Of a stretch of 64,000 nucleotides of DNA, positions 9,225 to 18,651 are shown piece after piece. The position numbers were made by a program, and so were the translations under genes. Within the stretch, counting starts at the first letter, position 1, and each line of letters starts with the position of its first letter. The notes under the pieces were generated by a model. That model ran no database searches. It was not told where the DNA came from and worked only from the letters and a program-made list of their open reading frames with translations. Source of the DNA: Frateuria aurantia DSM 6220 (GTDB lineage Bacteria; Pseudomonadota; Gammaproteobacteria; Xanthomonadales; Rhodanobacteraceae); contig NC_017033.1 of NCBI RefSeq assembly GCF_000242255.2, positions 2,677,110 through 2,741,109 of the forward strand, read 5' to 3'.

Positions 9225-9385
9225 GCAATCACTTGCCCCTCCTATGGCGACCTGCCGACAAGCCGGCACATCACCGGAAACGCGGGGAACGTATGGCGAC
9301 AGAGGCCAGCGGACATTCGCGATCAGACCGGGCCGGTGTCACCGTCAGCATCGCTGGGCTGCCCTCGCCCAAGGGGCGCCGGGCT

Positions 9386-10546
9386 TCAGGGCCGACGGGT
9401 ATCGAACAAGCTGTCGCCCTCGTCCATCTGCTGCAGACTGATCTTGGAAGTCTCGGCCAACAGTGCGTTGGCACTGCCCGGGGTCGCCAGCTTGATCTGC
9501 AGCCGCACCTCGTTGGCACTGTCGGCATAGCGCAAGGCGTCTTCGTAGGTGATCTTGCCCTGCTGATAGGCATGGATCAGGCTCTGGTCGAAGGTGCACA
9601 TGCCGGCCTCGTTGGAGTTGCGCATCACCTCCTTGATTCTGACGATGTCACCGGTACGGATCAGGTCCTGCACCAGCGGCGTCCCCAACAGTACTTCGAG
9701 TATCGCCTGCCTGGACTGGCCGTCTGGACGGCTTACCAGTTGCTGGGCCACGATCCCTTTCAGATTCAGCGACAGATCCAGCAGCAGATGGGCATGCTGA
9801 TCGGCCGGGAAGAAGCTGATGATGCGCTCGATCGCCTGGTTGGCGTTGTTGGCATGCAGGGTGCACAGGCATAGATGCCCGGTCTCGGCGAAGTTGATGG
9901 CATATTCCATGCCTTCGCGCGTACGGACCTCCCCGATCAGGATCACGTCGGGCGCCTGTCGCAAGGTATTCTTCAGTGCCGATCCCCAGCTCTCGGTATC
10001 GATGCCGAGCTCGCGCTGACTGACGATGCAGCCTTGATGCCGGTGCACGAATTCGATCGGATCCTCGACGGTGATGATATGCCCGGTCGAATGGCTATTG
10101 CGATAGCCCAGCATCGCTGCCAGCGTGGTCGACTTGCCGGTGCCGGTCCCGCCGGCCACGATCACCAGACCGCGCTTCATCATGGCCAGCGAAGGAATCA
10201 CCGCCGGCAGACTGAGTTCGTCCACCGTCGGAATCCGCGTCTCGATCCGACGCAGCACCGCGCCCATGCTGCTGCGCTGAAAGAACGCCGACACGCGGAA
10301 ACGGCCCACGTCACGACGGCTGAGGGCGAACTGGCATTCCCTGGTCTGCTCGAATTCCTGGATCTGGGCCGGACTCATCATGCCCAGCACGATGTCGCGG
10401 GTCTGGACATCACTGAGCGGCTCCGCATCGATGGACTTGACCTCGCCATTGATCTTCAAGGCCGGCGGCGCCCCGGCAGTGACGAACAGGTCCGAAGCAC
10501 CCCTCTCGACCATGGCGGTCAGCCAGCCATCGATCATCTCGCTCAT
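9386..10546 (-). CDS. pilU: Type IV pilus PilT/PilU-family ATPase, PilU
   Basis: A 386-residue cytoplasmic hexameric ATPase. GGAG lies 6 bases before the ATG at 10546. It has an N-terminal PAS-like domain (about 1-100), Walker A GGTGTGKSTTL, the Asp box VEDPIEFVH, Walker B ILIGEVRTREGMEYA and the His box CLCTLHANNANQA. PilU helps PilT retract type IV pili for twitching, surface sensing and DNA uptake. It differs from PilT in lacking the AIRNLIRE motif and in having a longer divergent C-terminal tail. It lies 34 bases after pilT on the same strand, the usual pilTU operon. Confidence 0.95.
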   Translation of the reverse strand: MSEMIDGWLTAMVERGASDLFVTAGAPPALKINGEVKSIDAEPLSDVQTRDIVLGMMSPAQIQEFEQTRECQFALSRRDVGRFRVSAFFQRSSMGAVLRRIETRIPTVDELSLPAVIPSLAMMKRGLVIVAGGTGTGKSTTLAAMLGYRNSHSTGHIITVEDPIEFVHRHQGCIVSQRELGIDTESWGSALKNTLRQAPDVILIGEVRTREGMEYAINFAETGHLCLCTLHANNANQAIERIISFFPADQHAHLLLDLSLNLKGIVAQQLVSRPDGQSRQAILEVLLGTPLVQDLIRTGDIVRIKEVMRNSNEAGMCTFDQSLIHAYQQGKITYEDALRYADSANEVRLQIKLATPGSANALLAETSKISLQQMDEGDSLFDTRRP

Positions 10547-10580
10547 TGCGTGCTCCGAGCCAAAGCCATGTCCATCCTCC

Positions 10581-11618
10581 TCAGCGCATCGGCTCGCGGG
10601 TACGGGAATAATTGGCCGCTTCCATGCGGGTCACCACCCCTTGCTGCACCAGTTGCTGCAGGCACTGGTCCAGGGTCTGCATGCCGAATTGCTGCCCGGT
10701 CTGGATGGCCGAATACATCTGGGCCACCTTGTCTTCACGGATCAAATTGCGGATGGCCGGCACCGCGACCATGATCTCGTGTGCCGCCACCCGACCGCCA
10801 TTGACCTTTTTCAGCAGGGTCTGGCCGACCACGGCCCGCAAGGATTCGGAAAGCATCGAGCGGACCATGGATTTCTCGCCCGCCGGAAACACATCGATGA
10901 TGCGATCGATCGTCTTGGCCGCCGAACTGGTATGCAAGGTACCGAACACCAGATGGCCGGTTTCGGCGGCGGTCAAGGCCAGCCGGATCGTCTCGAGATC
11001 CCGCAATTCACCGACCAGGATAAAGTCGGGATCCTCGCGCAGCGCCGAGCGCAGGGCCTCGTTGAAGCCCTTCGTGTCGCGATGCACCTCGCGCTGGTTG
11101 ATCAGGCAACGCTGCGGCGTATGCACGAATTCGACCGGATCCTCGACAGTGAGAATATGTCCGTAACGGGTGCGATTGAGATGATCGATCATCGCCGCCA
11201 GCGTGGTCGACTTGCCCGAACCGGTGGGCCCGGTCACCAGCACAAGCCCCTGCGGCTGATCGATCAGGGACTTGAAGATGGCCGGCGCGCCCAGGTCGTC
11301 CAGTGACAGTACCTGACTGGGGATGGTCCGGAACACCGCTGCCGCACCGCGACTCTGGTTGAAGGCGTTGACACGGAAACGGGCCAGATCCGCCAGCTCG
11401 AATGAAAAGTCGGTTTCGAGATCCTGCTCGTAATCACGCCGCTGCTGATCGGACATGATGTCGTAGATCAGGCCATGCACCTCGGTATGATCCAGCGCCG
11501 GCAGATTCAGGCGACGAATATCGCCATCCACGCGAATCATCGGGGGCAGCCCGGCCGACAAATGAAGGTCCGAAGCCTTGTTCTTGACAGAAAAGGCCAA
11601 CAGCTCGGCGATATCCAT
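10581..11618 (-). CDS. pilT: Type IV pilus retraction ATPase PilT
   Basis: A 345-residue protein from the ATG at 11618, preceded by AAGAGGTG. PilT features occur in order: PAS-like N-terminus (LHLSAGLPPMIRVDGDIRR), Walker A GPTGSGKSTTL, Asp box VEDPVEFVH, Walker B ILVGELRDLETIRLAL, His box GTLHTSSAAKTIDR, and the PilT-specific AIRNLIREDK near residue 290. It powers pilus depolymerisation at the inner-membrane base. The gene heads a pilT-pilU operon and is divergent from proC across 170 bases that must hold both promoters. Confidence 0.97.
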   Translation of the reverse strand: MDIAELLAFSVKNKASDLHLSAGLPPMIRVDGDIRRLNLPALDHTEVHGLIYDIMSDQQRRDYEQDLETDFSFELADLARFRVNAFNQSRGAAAVFRTIPSQVLSLDDLGAPAIFKSLIDQPQGLVLVTGPTGSGKSTTLAAMIDHLNRTRYGHILTVEDPVEFVHTPQRCLINQREVHRDTKGFNEALRSALREDPDFILVGELRDLETIRLALTAAETGHLVFGTLHTSSAAKTIDRIIDVFPAGEKSMVRSMLSESLRAVVGQTLLKKVNGGRVAAHEIMVAVPAIRNLIREDKVAQMYSAIQTGQQFGMQTLDQCLQQLVQQGVVTRMEAANYSRTREPMR

Positions 11619-11788
11619 GCAACACCTCTTGCAAGCACCCAACGATCATGAAGAATGGAGCCTGCCTCAGGCCGACCCTTTCCATGTCCCAAGCTCGTGA
11701 TGGTACTCCACCGCCGGGGTCCGTCGCTGCCGAAGGCGGACAAAAAGCCAGGCCCGGCCTTTTCCTCAGAACTTCCGGAGTTGAGACA

Positions 11789-12616
11789 ATGCCCCGTATC
11801 GCCTTCGTCGGCGCCGGCAACATGGCCCGCAGCCTGATCGGCGGCCTGGTCCGGACCGGCCTGCCAGCCGCCTCCATCCGCGCCTCCAGTCCCAGTGAGG
11901 AAACCCGCCAGCTGGTCGGGAGAACCTTCGGCATTGCCACCTTTGCGGACAACGCCCGCTGCGTGGAAGAGGCCGAGCTGGTGATTCTGGCCACCAAGCC
12001 GGCAAAGCTGCCCGAGCTGCGGCAGGAACTGGCGCCCCTGTTCCGGCAGTACCGTCCGGTGCTGCTGTCGGTGGCGGCCGGCGCCCAGCTGCAGCAGCTT
12101 GGACGCTGGTTCGGTGCCAGCCTGCCCATCATCCGCTGCATGCCCAATACCCCGGCCCTGATCGGCGCCGGTGCCAGCGTCCTGTCCGCCAACCGTCATG
12201 TCACTGCGCCTCAGCGTGCCATGGCCCAGCAGGTACTCGACACCTGCGGACTGACCCGCTGGGTCGACGACGAAAACCTGATCGATGTGGTGACCGGGCT
12301 GTCCGGTTCGGGGCCGGCCTATTTTTTTGCCTTGGTCGAAGCCATGGAGCAGGCCGCGATCACCCAGGGCCTGCCGGCGGACACGGCTCGCGCGCTCGCC
12401 GCCCAGACCTGTCTGGGCGCCGGCCGCATGCTGGTCGAAAGTCACGAGTCGGCCACCGTGCTGCGGCAGCGGGTGACCTCGCCCCGAGGCACCACTCAGG
12501 CCGCGCTCGATCGCTTCGCGGCCGATGGGTTACCATCCATGGTCAGCCGCGCCATGCAGGCTGCCACTGAGCGCAGCCGGCAGCTGGCCCTACAACTGGA
12601 AGAACCGACACCGTGA
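11789..12616 (+). CDS. proC: Pyrroline-5-carboxylate reductase
   Basis: A 275-residue cytoplasmic enzyme for the last step of proline synthesis, reduction of pyrroline-5-carboxylate with NAD(P)H. The ATG at 11789 follows GGAG and puts the Rossmann motif FVGAGNMARS at residue 5. The long open frame upstream is not coding. Later signatures are MPNTPALIGAG and the C-terminal block with LSGSGPAYFFALVEAM and LRQRVTSPRGTTQAAL. The stop codon overlaps the GTG start of yggT by 4 bases, so the two are translationally coupled, as commonly seen in proteobacteria. Confidence 0.97.
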   Translation: MPRIAFVGAGNMARSLIGGLVRTGLPAASIRASSPSEETRQLVGRTFGIATFADNARCVEEAELVILATKPAKLPELRQELAPLFRQYRPVLLSVAAGAQLQQLGRWFGASLPIIRCMPNTPALIGAGASVLSANRHVTAPQRAMAQQVLDTCGLTRWVDDENLIDVVTGLSGSGPAYFFALVEAMEQAAITQGLPADTARALAAQTCLGAGRMLVESHESATVLRQRVTSPRGTTQAALDRFAADGLPSMVSRAMQAATERSRQLALQLEEPTP

Positions 12617-13185
12617 GTTATCTGCTGCAAGCCCTGACCCTGCTGATCCAGGTCGCCTTTTCCTTTGCGATTGGCTTGTTCGTGATCCGGGTGCTGGCCG
12701 AAGCCTGCCGCGCCGAGTTCCAGAATCCGCTCAGCCAGCTGATCTACCGCTACACCAACCCGGTGGTCACGCCGATCCGGCGCTGGGTGCCCAACTGGAA
12801 GCGGGTGAATCTGGCCGCGGTTCTGGTGGCCTGGCTGCTGAGCACCCTCAGCCGGGGCCTGCAGCAAGGCTTGCTGGGCGGTCGCCTGCCGGCGCCCCTG
12901 GGGCTGGTAGTGCTGGGCACGGCCGATCTGATCGATTTCACCCTGGTGTTCTATGTCGCCATGATCTTCGGCTGGACCTTGAGCAGCCTGTTCGGCGGCG
13001 ACCGGCGTCATCCGGCCGCACGGCTGCTGGGGCAGTTGATCGAGCCGCTGCTGCGACCGTGGCGGGGCCGCCTGGCCTTCGGCGGCATCGATTTCTCGCC
13101 CACCGTCGTCATGCTGGCCCTGCTGGTGGCCCGTATCCTGGTGGTCGGCCCCTTGCGGGCGCTGGGCTACGATATGGGCGGCTGA
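12613..13185 (+). CDS. yggT: YggT-family integral membrane protein
   Basis: A 190-residue membrane protein starting at a GTG that overlaps the proC stop. It contains two YggT repeats (about 1-95 and 100-190), each with hydrophobic spans and a conserved loop: NPLSQLIYRYTNPVVTPIRRW and ARLLGQLIEPLLRPWR. YggT proteins sit in the inner membrane; relatives have been linked to osmotic or ion balance and, in plastids, to cytochrome assembly, but the bacterial function is not firmly known. The assignment rests on the duplicated motif and the proC neighbour. Confidence 0.92.
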   Translation: MSYLLQALTLLIQVAFSFAIGLFVIRVLAEACRAEFQNPLSQLIYRYTNPVVTPIRRWVPNWKRVNLAAVLVAWLLSTLSRGLQQGLLGGRLPAPLGLVVLGTADLIDFTLVFYVAMIFGWTLSSLFGGDRRHPAARLLGQLIEPLLRPWRGRLAFGGIDFSPTVVMLALLVARILVVGPLRALGYDMGG

Positions 13186-13399
13186 GCCGCCCGGCCTCGG
13201 CATCATGTCGATGCCTGAGCGACTGCAGCAATGCATCAATAGATGGGCTGCCGGCCTTGCGGCCTTGCCATGCATCGAGCATGCCCGACGCGGGGGGCCG
13301 CATCGCCTGTCCTCAAGGACGCACTGACGCTGCGACGCGCCCGACCAGCCGCCCTCTGCCCGCCGACCGCCCCGACGGCGGGCCGGTCGACGGATCCGC

Positions 13400-14146
13400 T
13401 TACTTCAGGGCACCGCGCTGGCGCAGCACCTCGAACAAGGCCACGCCGGTCGCCACGGAGACATTCAGACTCTCCATCTCGCCCGGCATGGGAATCTTGG
13501 CCACGTAGTCACAGGTATCCCGCGTCAGGCGACGCAGCCCCTCCCCCTCGCTGCCCATGACCAGCGCGGTCGGCCCGCTCAGATCCAGACTGTAGAGCGA
13601 CTGCCCGGTATCACCGGCCAGTCCCGTCAGCCAAAGACCGGCATCCTTCAGCTGGCGCAGGGTACGGGCCAGATTGGTGACCGCGATCAGCGGCACCAGA
13701 TCGGCGCCACCGGCCGAGGCACGATGCGCCACGGCGGTCAGTCCCACGGCCCGGTCCTTGGGCACGATCACCGCCGTCACCCGGGCCGCCGCCGCACTGC
13801 GCAGGCAAGCCCCCAGATTGTGCGGATCGGTCACCCCGTCCAGCACCAGCACCAGAGCCGAAGCACCGGCCGCTTCCAGCAGCGCCGGCAGATCCGACTC
13901 GGTGGCCGCCACGCTGGCCTCGCAGCGGGCGGCCACGCCCTGGTGGCGGGCACCGCCACTGACGGCTTCCAGCTGCTCGCGACTGACAGGGCGCAGATCG
14001 ACGCCGCGCGCCTTGGCCATGTCCCTCAGCCCCTGTACCCGCGGATTGCGCTGGCCATCCTCGAACAACAACTCACGGACCCGCTCGGCGCCTTCCTTCA
14101 ATACGGCCTGCACCGGATTGATACCGACAATCCAGGACTCACTCAT
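13400..14146 (-). CDS. rlmB: 23S rRNA (guanosine-2'-O-)-methyltransferase RlmB
   Basis: A 248-residue SpoU/TrmH-family (SPOUT) methyltransferase. The N-terminal substrate-binding domain (1-75) opens with WIVGINPVQAVL. The catalytic knot has motif 1 LDGVTDPHNLGACLRSA, motif 2 LVMGSEGEGLRRL and motif 3 IPMPGEMESLNVSVATGVALFE. RlmB 2'-O-methylates G2251 in the peptidyl-transferase P loop of 23S rRNA. Its start overlaps the 3' end of rnr by 8 bases, reproducing the rnr-rlmB operon of E. coli. Confidence 0.96.
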   Translation of the reverse strand: MSESWIVGINPVQAVLKEGAERVRELLFEDGQRNPRVQGLRDMAKARGVDLRPVSREQLEAVSGGARHQGVAARCEASVAATESDLPALLEAAGASALVLVLDGVTDPHNLGACLRSAAAARVTAVIVPKDRAVGLTAVAHRASAGGADLVPLIAVTNLARTLRQLKDAGLWLTGLAGDTGQSLYSLDLSGPTALVMGSEGEGLRRLTRDTCDYVAKIPMPGEMESLNVSVATGVALFEVLRQRGALK

Positions 14147-16670
14147 GACTTGCTTTCACCTTCTTTTTACGTGAGCGACGGGCCTTGCTGCCAGACTTCC
14201 GGTTCGACTTCACCGGCTCGGCGGCCACTGCTGCCGGGGCCGTCGCGGTCGCCGATTTTGCACCGCGCCTGCCCTTTTTGCGAGCCGGCTCCACTGCCTG
14301 GGCCTGCAGCACATGCGGCGGCAAGGGCGGCAACTCGGGCAGCGCCGGAATCGTGGAGACCCTCGCCACCGGCTTGCGCTCGTTCCGCGCCGTCTTGGAT
14401 CCTTTCTTCGCCTTGGCGGCCGGCTTGCCGGCATCGGAGACCAGCCGGAAATCGATCTTGCGATCCTCCAGGCTGGCCCGCAGGACCTGGATACGCAGCC
14501 GGTCACCCAGCCGGAAGGACTGCCCCGAATGCTCGCCGCTCAGCATGTGGCGAGCGGAATCGAAGTGGTAATAGTCGTTCGACAGCTGGCTGATATGGAT
14601 CAGTCCGGACACTTTGGAAGCATCCAGCTCGACGAACAAGCCAAACGAAGTGACGCCGGTGACCACCCCGTCGAATTCGCTGCCGACATGCTTTTCCATC
14701 CAGGCGCATTTGAAACGCTCGGTGACGTCCCGCTCGGCTTCCTCGGCCCGCCGCTCGCGCTGCGAACAATGCAGCGCCATGTCTTCCATCCGTTCGGCGC
14801 TGTAGCTGTAGCTGCTGGCCTTGCGGCGGCCGATGGCATGGCGAATGGCCCGGTGCACCAGCAGATCCGGATAGCGCCGGATGGGCGAGGTGAAATGGGC
14901 ATAGGCCTCCAGCGACAGGCCGAAGTGGCCGTGGTTGCTGGGCTGGTAGGTGGCCATGCTCTGCGAGCGCAGCAGCACCGACTGGATCAGCTCACGCTCG
15001 GGCCGGTCCTGAATCTCGGCAATCACGCGGGCAAAGTCGCCCGGCGTCACCTCGGCGGCCGAAGGCATGCGGATCTTGAATTCGCGCAGGAAGGTCCTGA
15101 CGTCCTCGTATTTCTCTTCCGGCGGCGGCAGATGCGCACGGTACAAGGCCGGGATGCCCTTCTTCTCCAGATACATGGCCGCCTGCACATTGGCGGCGAT
15201 CATGCATTCCTCGATCAGCTTGTGGGCATCATTGCGCTCGGTGGCGCCCATCGACACCACTTCGCCATGGGCATCAAGCCGGAACTTGACCTCATGCGAT
15301 TCAAAATCGATCGCCCCGCGACGACGGCGCTGCGCGGCCAGCAACTTGTACAAGGCATGCAGATGCTCCAGCTGCGGCAGCACATCGGCGACTTCCTCGC
15401 GGGCATCGGCATTTTTCAGACCCACCGCCTGCCAGACCTTGTTGTAGGTCAGACGCGCATGGGACAGCATCACGGCCTGGTAGAACTTGGACTTGCTGAC
15501 CTCGCCATCGGCATCCACGGTCATTTCGCAGACCATGCACAGCCGCTCCACCTTGGGATTGAGCGAGCAGATACCGTTGGAGAGGCTCTCCGGCAACATC
15601 GGCACCACGAAACCCGGGAAATAGGTCGAGGTACTGCGCTCATAGGCCTCGGCATCCAGCGCCGAACCGATCGGCACATAGTGCGAGACATCGGCGATCG
15701 CGACGATCAGGGTATAGCCACCGCCACGGCGCGGCTTGGCAAACACCGCATCATCGAAGTCGCGGGCGTCCTCGCCGTCAATGGTGACCAGCGGCACGTC
15801 GCGCAGATCCACCCGGCCCTCCCGCTCGGCCGCGGTGACCGTCGGCGACACCTTGTTGGCATCGGCCAGCGCGGCGGCCGGCCACTCATGCGGCAGGTCA
15901 TGGCTGGCAATCGCCATTTCCACCAGCAGCGAAGGCTGCAGACGGGCGCCCAGCACGGCCACGATGCGACCGATCGGACCACGCGCCACCGTCGGCGGCG
16001 AGGTGATCTCGGCCACCACGATCTGGCCGTTGCTGGCGCCCTCGGCCTGCCCCTCGGCTACCAGCAGGTTCTGGCAGATCCGGCGATCATCAGGAATCAC
16101 CAGCACCACCCCATCCTCGATCGAAACCCGACCGATGATGCGGCTGACTCGACGCTCCAGCACTTCGGCAATGGCCCCCTGCCGGCGGCCACGGCGATCC
16201 ATGCCGACCACGCTGGCCAGTACCCGGTCACCATGCAGCACGCTGCGCATCTGCTGCGGCGACAGATACAGATCATCGCCGCCATCTTCGGGGCGTACAA
16301 AACCGAAGCCCTCGGTATTGGCGATGACCACACCGGTCAGCAGATCCAGCTTCCGTACCGGCCCCAGGCCGCCACGGCGGCCCTGCAGCAACTGGCCGTC
16401 ACGCAGCATCGCCCCCAGCCGCTTGTGCAAAGCGAACAGATCACGTTCTTCGGTCAACTGCAGGGATTCGGCGATCCGCGCCTCGGTCAGCATCTCTCCC
16501 TGCGCCTCAAGCAGGCCCAGAATGGCCTCCCGGCTCGGAATCGGTCGCTCGTAGCGCTCGGCTTCGCGCGATGCAAAGGGATCGCCAGCTGCCGCGACGG
16601 GAGGGCGTCTGGTCTTGGCCGACCCTTTTTTCGCGGCCGGTCGACCACGCGGTGCATTGTTTTTTGTCAC
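14139..16670 (-). CDS. rnr: Ribonuclease R
   Basis: An 843-residue 3'-5' exoribonuclease. I place the start at the GTG at 16670, preceded by GAAAGG at good spacing; the frame is open 93 bases further, but that would run into the tRNA-Leu promoter. Domain order: basic N-terminus with helix-turn-helix (about 50-130), cold-shock domains, the RNB catalytic domain with the Asp cluster in DGEDARDFDDAVF, an S1 domain near 640-725 and a Lys/Arg-rich tail. RNase R degrades structured RNA, acts in rRNA quality control and trans-translation, and is cold-induced in relatives. It is co-transcribed with rlmB. Confidence 0.97.
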   Translation of the reverse strand: MTKNNAPRGRPAAKKGSAKTRRPPVAAAGDPFASREAERYERPIPSREAILGLLEAQGEMLTEARIAESLQLTEERDLFALHKRLGAMLRDGQLLQGRRGGLGPVRKLDLLTGVVIANTEGFGFVRPEDGGDDLYLSPQQMRSVLHGDRVLASVVGMDRRGRRQGAIAEVLERRVSRIIGRVSIEDGVVLVIPDDRRICQNLLVAEGQAEGASNGQIVVAEITSPPTVARGPIGRIVAVLGARLQPSLLVEMAIASHDLPHEWPAAALADANKVSPTVTAAEREGRVDLRDVPLVTIDGEDARDFDDAVFAKPRRGGGYTLIVAIADVSHYVPIGSALDAEAYERSTSTYFPGFVVPMLPESLSNGICSLNPKVERLCMVCEMTVDADGEVSKSKFYQAVMLSHARLTYNKVWQAVGLKNADAREEVADVLPQLEHLHALYKLLAAQRRRRGAIDFESHEVKFRLDAHGEVVSMGATERNDAHKLIEECMIAANVQAAMYLEKKGIPALYRAHLPPPEEKYEDVRTFLREFKIRMPSAAEVTPGDFARVIAEIQDRPERELIQSVLLRSQSMATYQPSNHGHFGLSLEAYAHFTSPIRRYPDLLVHRAIRHAIGRRKASSYSYSAERMEDMALHCSQRERRAEEAERDVTERFKCAWMEKHVGSEFDGVVTGVTSFGLFVELDASKVSGLIHISQLSNDYYHFDSARHMLSGEHSGQSFRLGDRLRIQVLRASLEDRKIDFRLVSDAGKPAAKAKKGSKTARNERKPVARVSTIPALPELPPLPPHVLQAQAVEPARKKGRRGAKSATATAPAAVAAEPVKSNRKSGSKARRSRKKKVKASHE

Positions 16671-16743
16671 CAGATTACCTTTCTGTTTGTTCCGGTTGCT
16701 GACCCTGTCGATGATAGGGCCGAAAATAAATTTAAGAAATTCG

Positions 16744-16772
16744 TTGACAAGCATATACGACATGACTATTCT
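16744..16772 (+). promoter_or_regulatory. Sigma-70 promoter of the tandem tRNA-Leu genes
   Basis: TTGACA at 16744-16749 and TATTCT at 16767-16772 are separated by 17 bases, about 40 bases before the first tRNA-Leu. The same -10 hexamer followed by TTGC is found before the tRNA-Ala/Glu/Asp cluster. Confidence 0.75.
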
Positions 16773-16811
16773 TTGCGGCTCACGAAGTCACCCAGTGACG
16801 ACGTGACACCT

Positions 16812-16896
<85 letters not shown>

Positions 16897-16988
16897 AGCA
16901 TTTTCGGAAGCGACAGGTTCACCCCTGCAACGCATCCACAAGGAAGGCCGCCGACCTGCGGACTTTCTCGATTTTACAGCAAACACCT

Positions 16989-17073
<85 letters not shown>

Positions 17074-17112
17074 TATTCGATGGTCTCATCGACTGATGAC
17101 ATCATCAAACGG

Positions 17113-17138
17113 AAAACCCGCCATCGTGCGGGTTTTTT
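17113..17138 (+). terminator. Terminator of the tRNA-Leu transcript
   Basis: A 9-bp stem AAAACCCGC/GCGGGTTTT with a 6-base loop and a T6 run ends the tandem tRNA-Leu unit. Confidence 0.9.
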
Positions 17139-17308
17139 GTTGTCCCGGTCGCAGCGAATGCAGGGACGTGACCGGGCGGCCACCCTCTTCTTGCGCAATC
17201 CAGCTCCGCAGTACGGTCTGCAGACGATGCGCAGCTCAGGCACTCGGCATCCTTGTAATGACCCACTGAAAACCTGCTCAGGTGTTACTTTCCCCGAAGG
17301 AGACACCG

Positions 17309-17623
17309 ATGAGCGAGATGATGGACGAAGAGATCAAGCGCTGGACCGCCCGGCGCAAGTCGGCACTGGTCCTTGAGATCATCCAGGGCAAGACGACGGT
17401 GGCCGCAGCCAGCCGGCAGTTCGATCTGACCCCAGCAGAAATTGAAGGCTGGGTGGAGGACGGCAAGCGCGGCCTGGAGAACGCGCTGCGGGCCAAGCCT
17501 GAGGATGTACGCGAGCAGTACGAGCGGCAGTTGAAGGATTTGCAGGAAGCCTACGGCGAGGCCATGCTGGAGATCCGCGCTCGAAAAAAGCTGGCGTCCC
17601 TGCTGGGAAAGGACGAGAGCTGA
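17309..17623 (+). CDS. IS3-family OrfA-like helix-turn-helix protein
   Basis: 104 residues from the ATG at 17309. The N-terminal half is a helix-turn-helix resembling the IS3 OrfA/DUF1153 class (KSALVLEIIQGKTTVAAASRQFDLTP in two steps, then IEGWVEDGKRGLENAL). The C-terminal half is a charged coiled coil (residues 60-100) that in relatives mediates OrfA-OrfB interaction. It should bind the terminal repeats. Its TGA overlaps the ATG of orfB as TGATG, so coupling is by termination-reinitiation and not by the programmed -1 frameshift used by many IS3 members. Confidence 0.85.
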   Translation: MSEMMDEEIKRWTARRKSALVLEIIQGKTTVAAASRQFDLTPAEIEGWVEDGKRGLENALRAKPEDVREQYERQLKDLQEAYGEAMLEIRARKKLASLLGKDES

Positions 17624-18447
17624 TGCACTCGGTCCAGCAGGATTTGAAAGCCGAGGGTATCGCTGTCCCGATAACCAAACTGTGCCAATGGTTCGGCGTA
17701 GCCCGTCGCACGACGTACTACAAGCCGACCAGGTCAGCGGCCAAGGTGAAGCCGGAGCTGGCCGAGCCGATCAAGGCGATGATCGAGGCCGAGCCTTCAC
17801 TCGGTTATCGCACGGTCGCCGCGTTGCTTGGCATGAACAAGAATACGGTGCAGCGGATCTTCCAGCTGAAAGGCTGGCAGGTGCGCAAGCGAGCGCTCGG
17901 CCAACGCCCGCGCATTGAGGCCAAGGTATCGCGTGCCGAGAAACCAGATCAGCGCTGGGCCACCGATCTGTGTCGCGTCTGGGGCGGCAAGGACGGCTGG
18001 CTCAGCTTGGCGTTGGTGATCGACTGCAGCACACGGCAACTGCTTGGTTGGCACCTGTCGCGGACCGGAAAGGCCAGCACGGCCTCGACAGCCCTAGAGC
18101 ATGCGCTCATCACGCGCTACGGCACACTCGGCCGGGTGCGAGAGCCGTTCCTGCTGCGTTCCGATAACGGCTTGGTCTTCACCAGTCGCGACTACACGCG
18201 GCTGGTGCGCAGTTACGGCCTGAAACAGGAGTTTATCACCCCGCATTGCCCGCAGCAGAACGGGATGGTCGAGAGAGTAATCCGCACGCTAAAAGAGCAA
18301 TGCGTACACCGACATCGCTTCGAGAGCCAGGTCCATGCTCTGCGTGTGATCGCCGATTGGATCGCCTTCTACAACCAACAACGCCCGCATCAAGCACTAA
18401 AGATGATGACCCCGGATGCGGCCTATGCCGCTACATTAACCGCATGA
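17623..18447 (+). CDS. IS3-family transposase OrfB (DDE integrase domain)
   Basis: 274 residues. An N-terminal helix-turn-helix (residues about 15-90: LCQWFGVARRTTYY, LGYRTVAALLGMNKNTVQRI) precedes an rve/DDE catalytic core. The first Asp is in RWATDLCRVW, the second in LLRSDNGLVFTSRDY, and the Glu is in CPQQNGMVERVIRTLKEQC, followed by the conserved FYNQQRPHQALKMMTP. All three acidic residues and the C-terminal signature are present, so the enzyme looks active. It would carry out cut-copy transposition through a circular intermediate, as known for IS3. Confidence 0.95.
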   Translation: MHSVQQDLKAEGIAVPITKLCQWFGVARRTTYYKPTRSAAKVKPELAEPIKAMIEAEPSLGYRTVAALLGMNKNTVQRIFQLKGWQVRKRALGQRPRIEAKVSRAEKPDQRWATDLCRVWGGKDGWLSLALVIDCSTRQLLGWHLSRTGKASTASTALEHALITRYGTLGRVREPFLLRSDNGLVFTSRDYTRLVRSYGLKQEFITPHCPQQNGMVERVIRTLKEQCVHRHRFESQVHALRVIADWIAFYNQQRPHQALKMMTPDAAYAATLTA

Positions 18448-18475
18448 CCTGAGCAGAAAGTGGTGGGTCATTACA

Positions 18476-18651
18476 TTTGCGGATGCCCCAGAGGTACGTA
18501 CTCTAGCAAAGTTTGTCGTCAGCAAGGAATGGGAAAAAAGACCCAGAGCAATTGCGAAGCATTGTTGAAAAGCATAGGGTCCGTATGACACTCCTTTGCC
18601 GTTTGCGTCGAGGTGTGGAGGCGGCGAGTTTGACTTCGCCACCAACCGTAA
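18476..18651 (+). other. Flank between the IS right end and the DUF262 gene
   Basis: 176 bases of lower-G+C DNA. Reading rightwards from the IS border, 30 codons are open to a TGA at 18566 (ADAPEVRTLAKFVVSKEWEK and so on). The composition looks protein-like, so it may be the 3' remnant of a gene cut by the IS, but no family is recognised and the matching 5' part is not seen left of the IS. Confidence 0.3.

Larger units (their letters stand above)
17254..18475 (+). mobile_element. IS3-family insertion sequence, 1222 bp
   Basis: Bounded by imperfect terminal inverted repeats. The left end begins TGTAATGACCCAC and contains CTGCTCAGGT; the right end, read inward, begins with the same 13 bases and has the same internal block with a short mismatched stretch between. 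Inside are an orfA-like gene and an orfB transposase whose stop and start codons overlap. The size matches IS3-family elements. I see no direct target duplication: the bases just outside are CCT on the left and TTT on the right, which suggests rearrangement or an old insertion. Both genes look intact. Confidence 0.88.

Noticed and set aside
6964-9228. A 754-codon open frame opposite the M13 peptidase gene
   Set aside because: It mirrors the third-position bias of the real gene, has repeated Leu/Gly/Val patterns and no domain; the plus-strand gene has a full catalytic site and lipobox.
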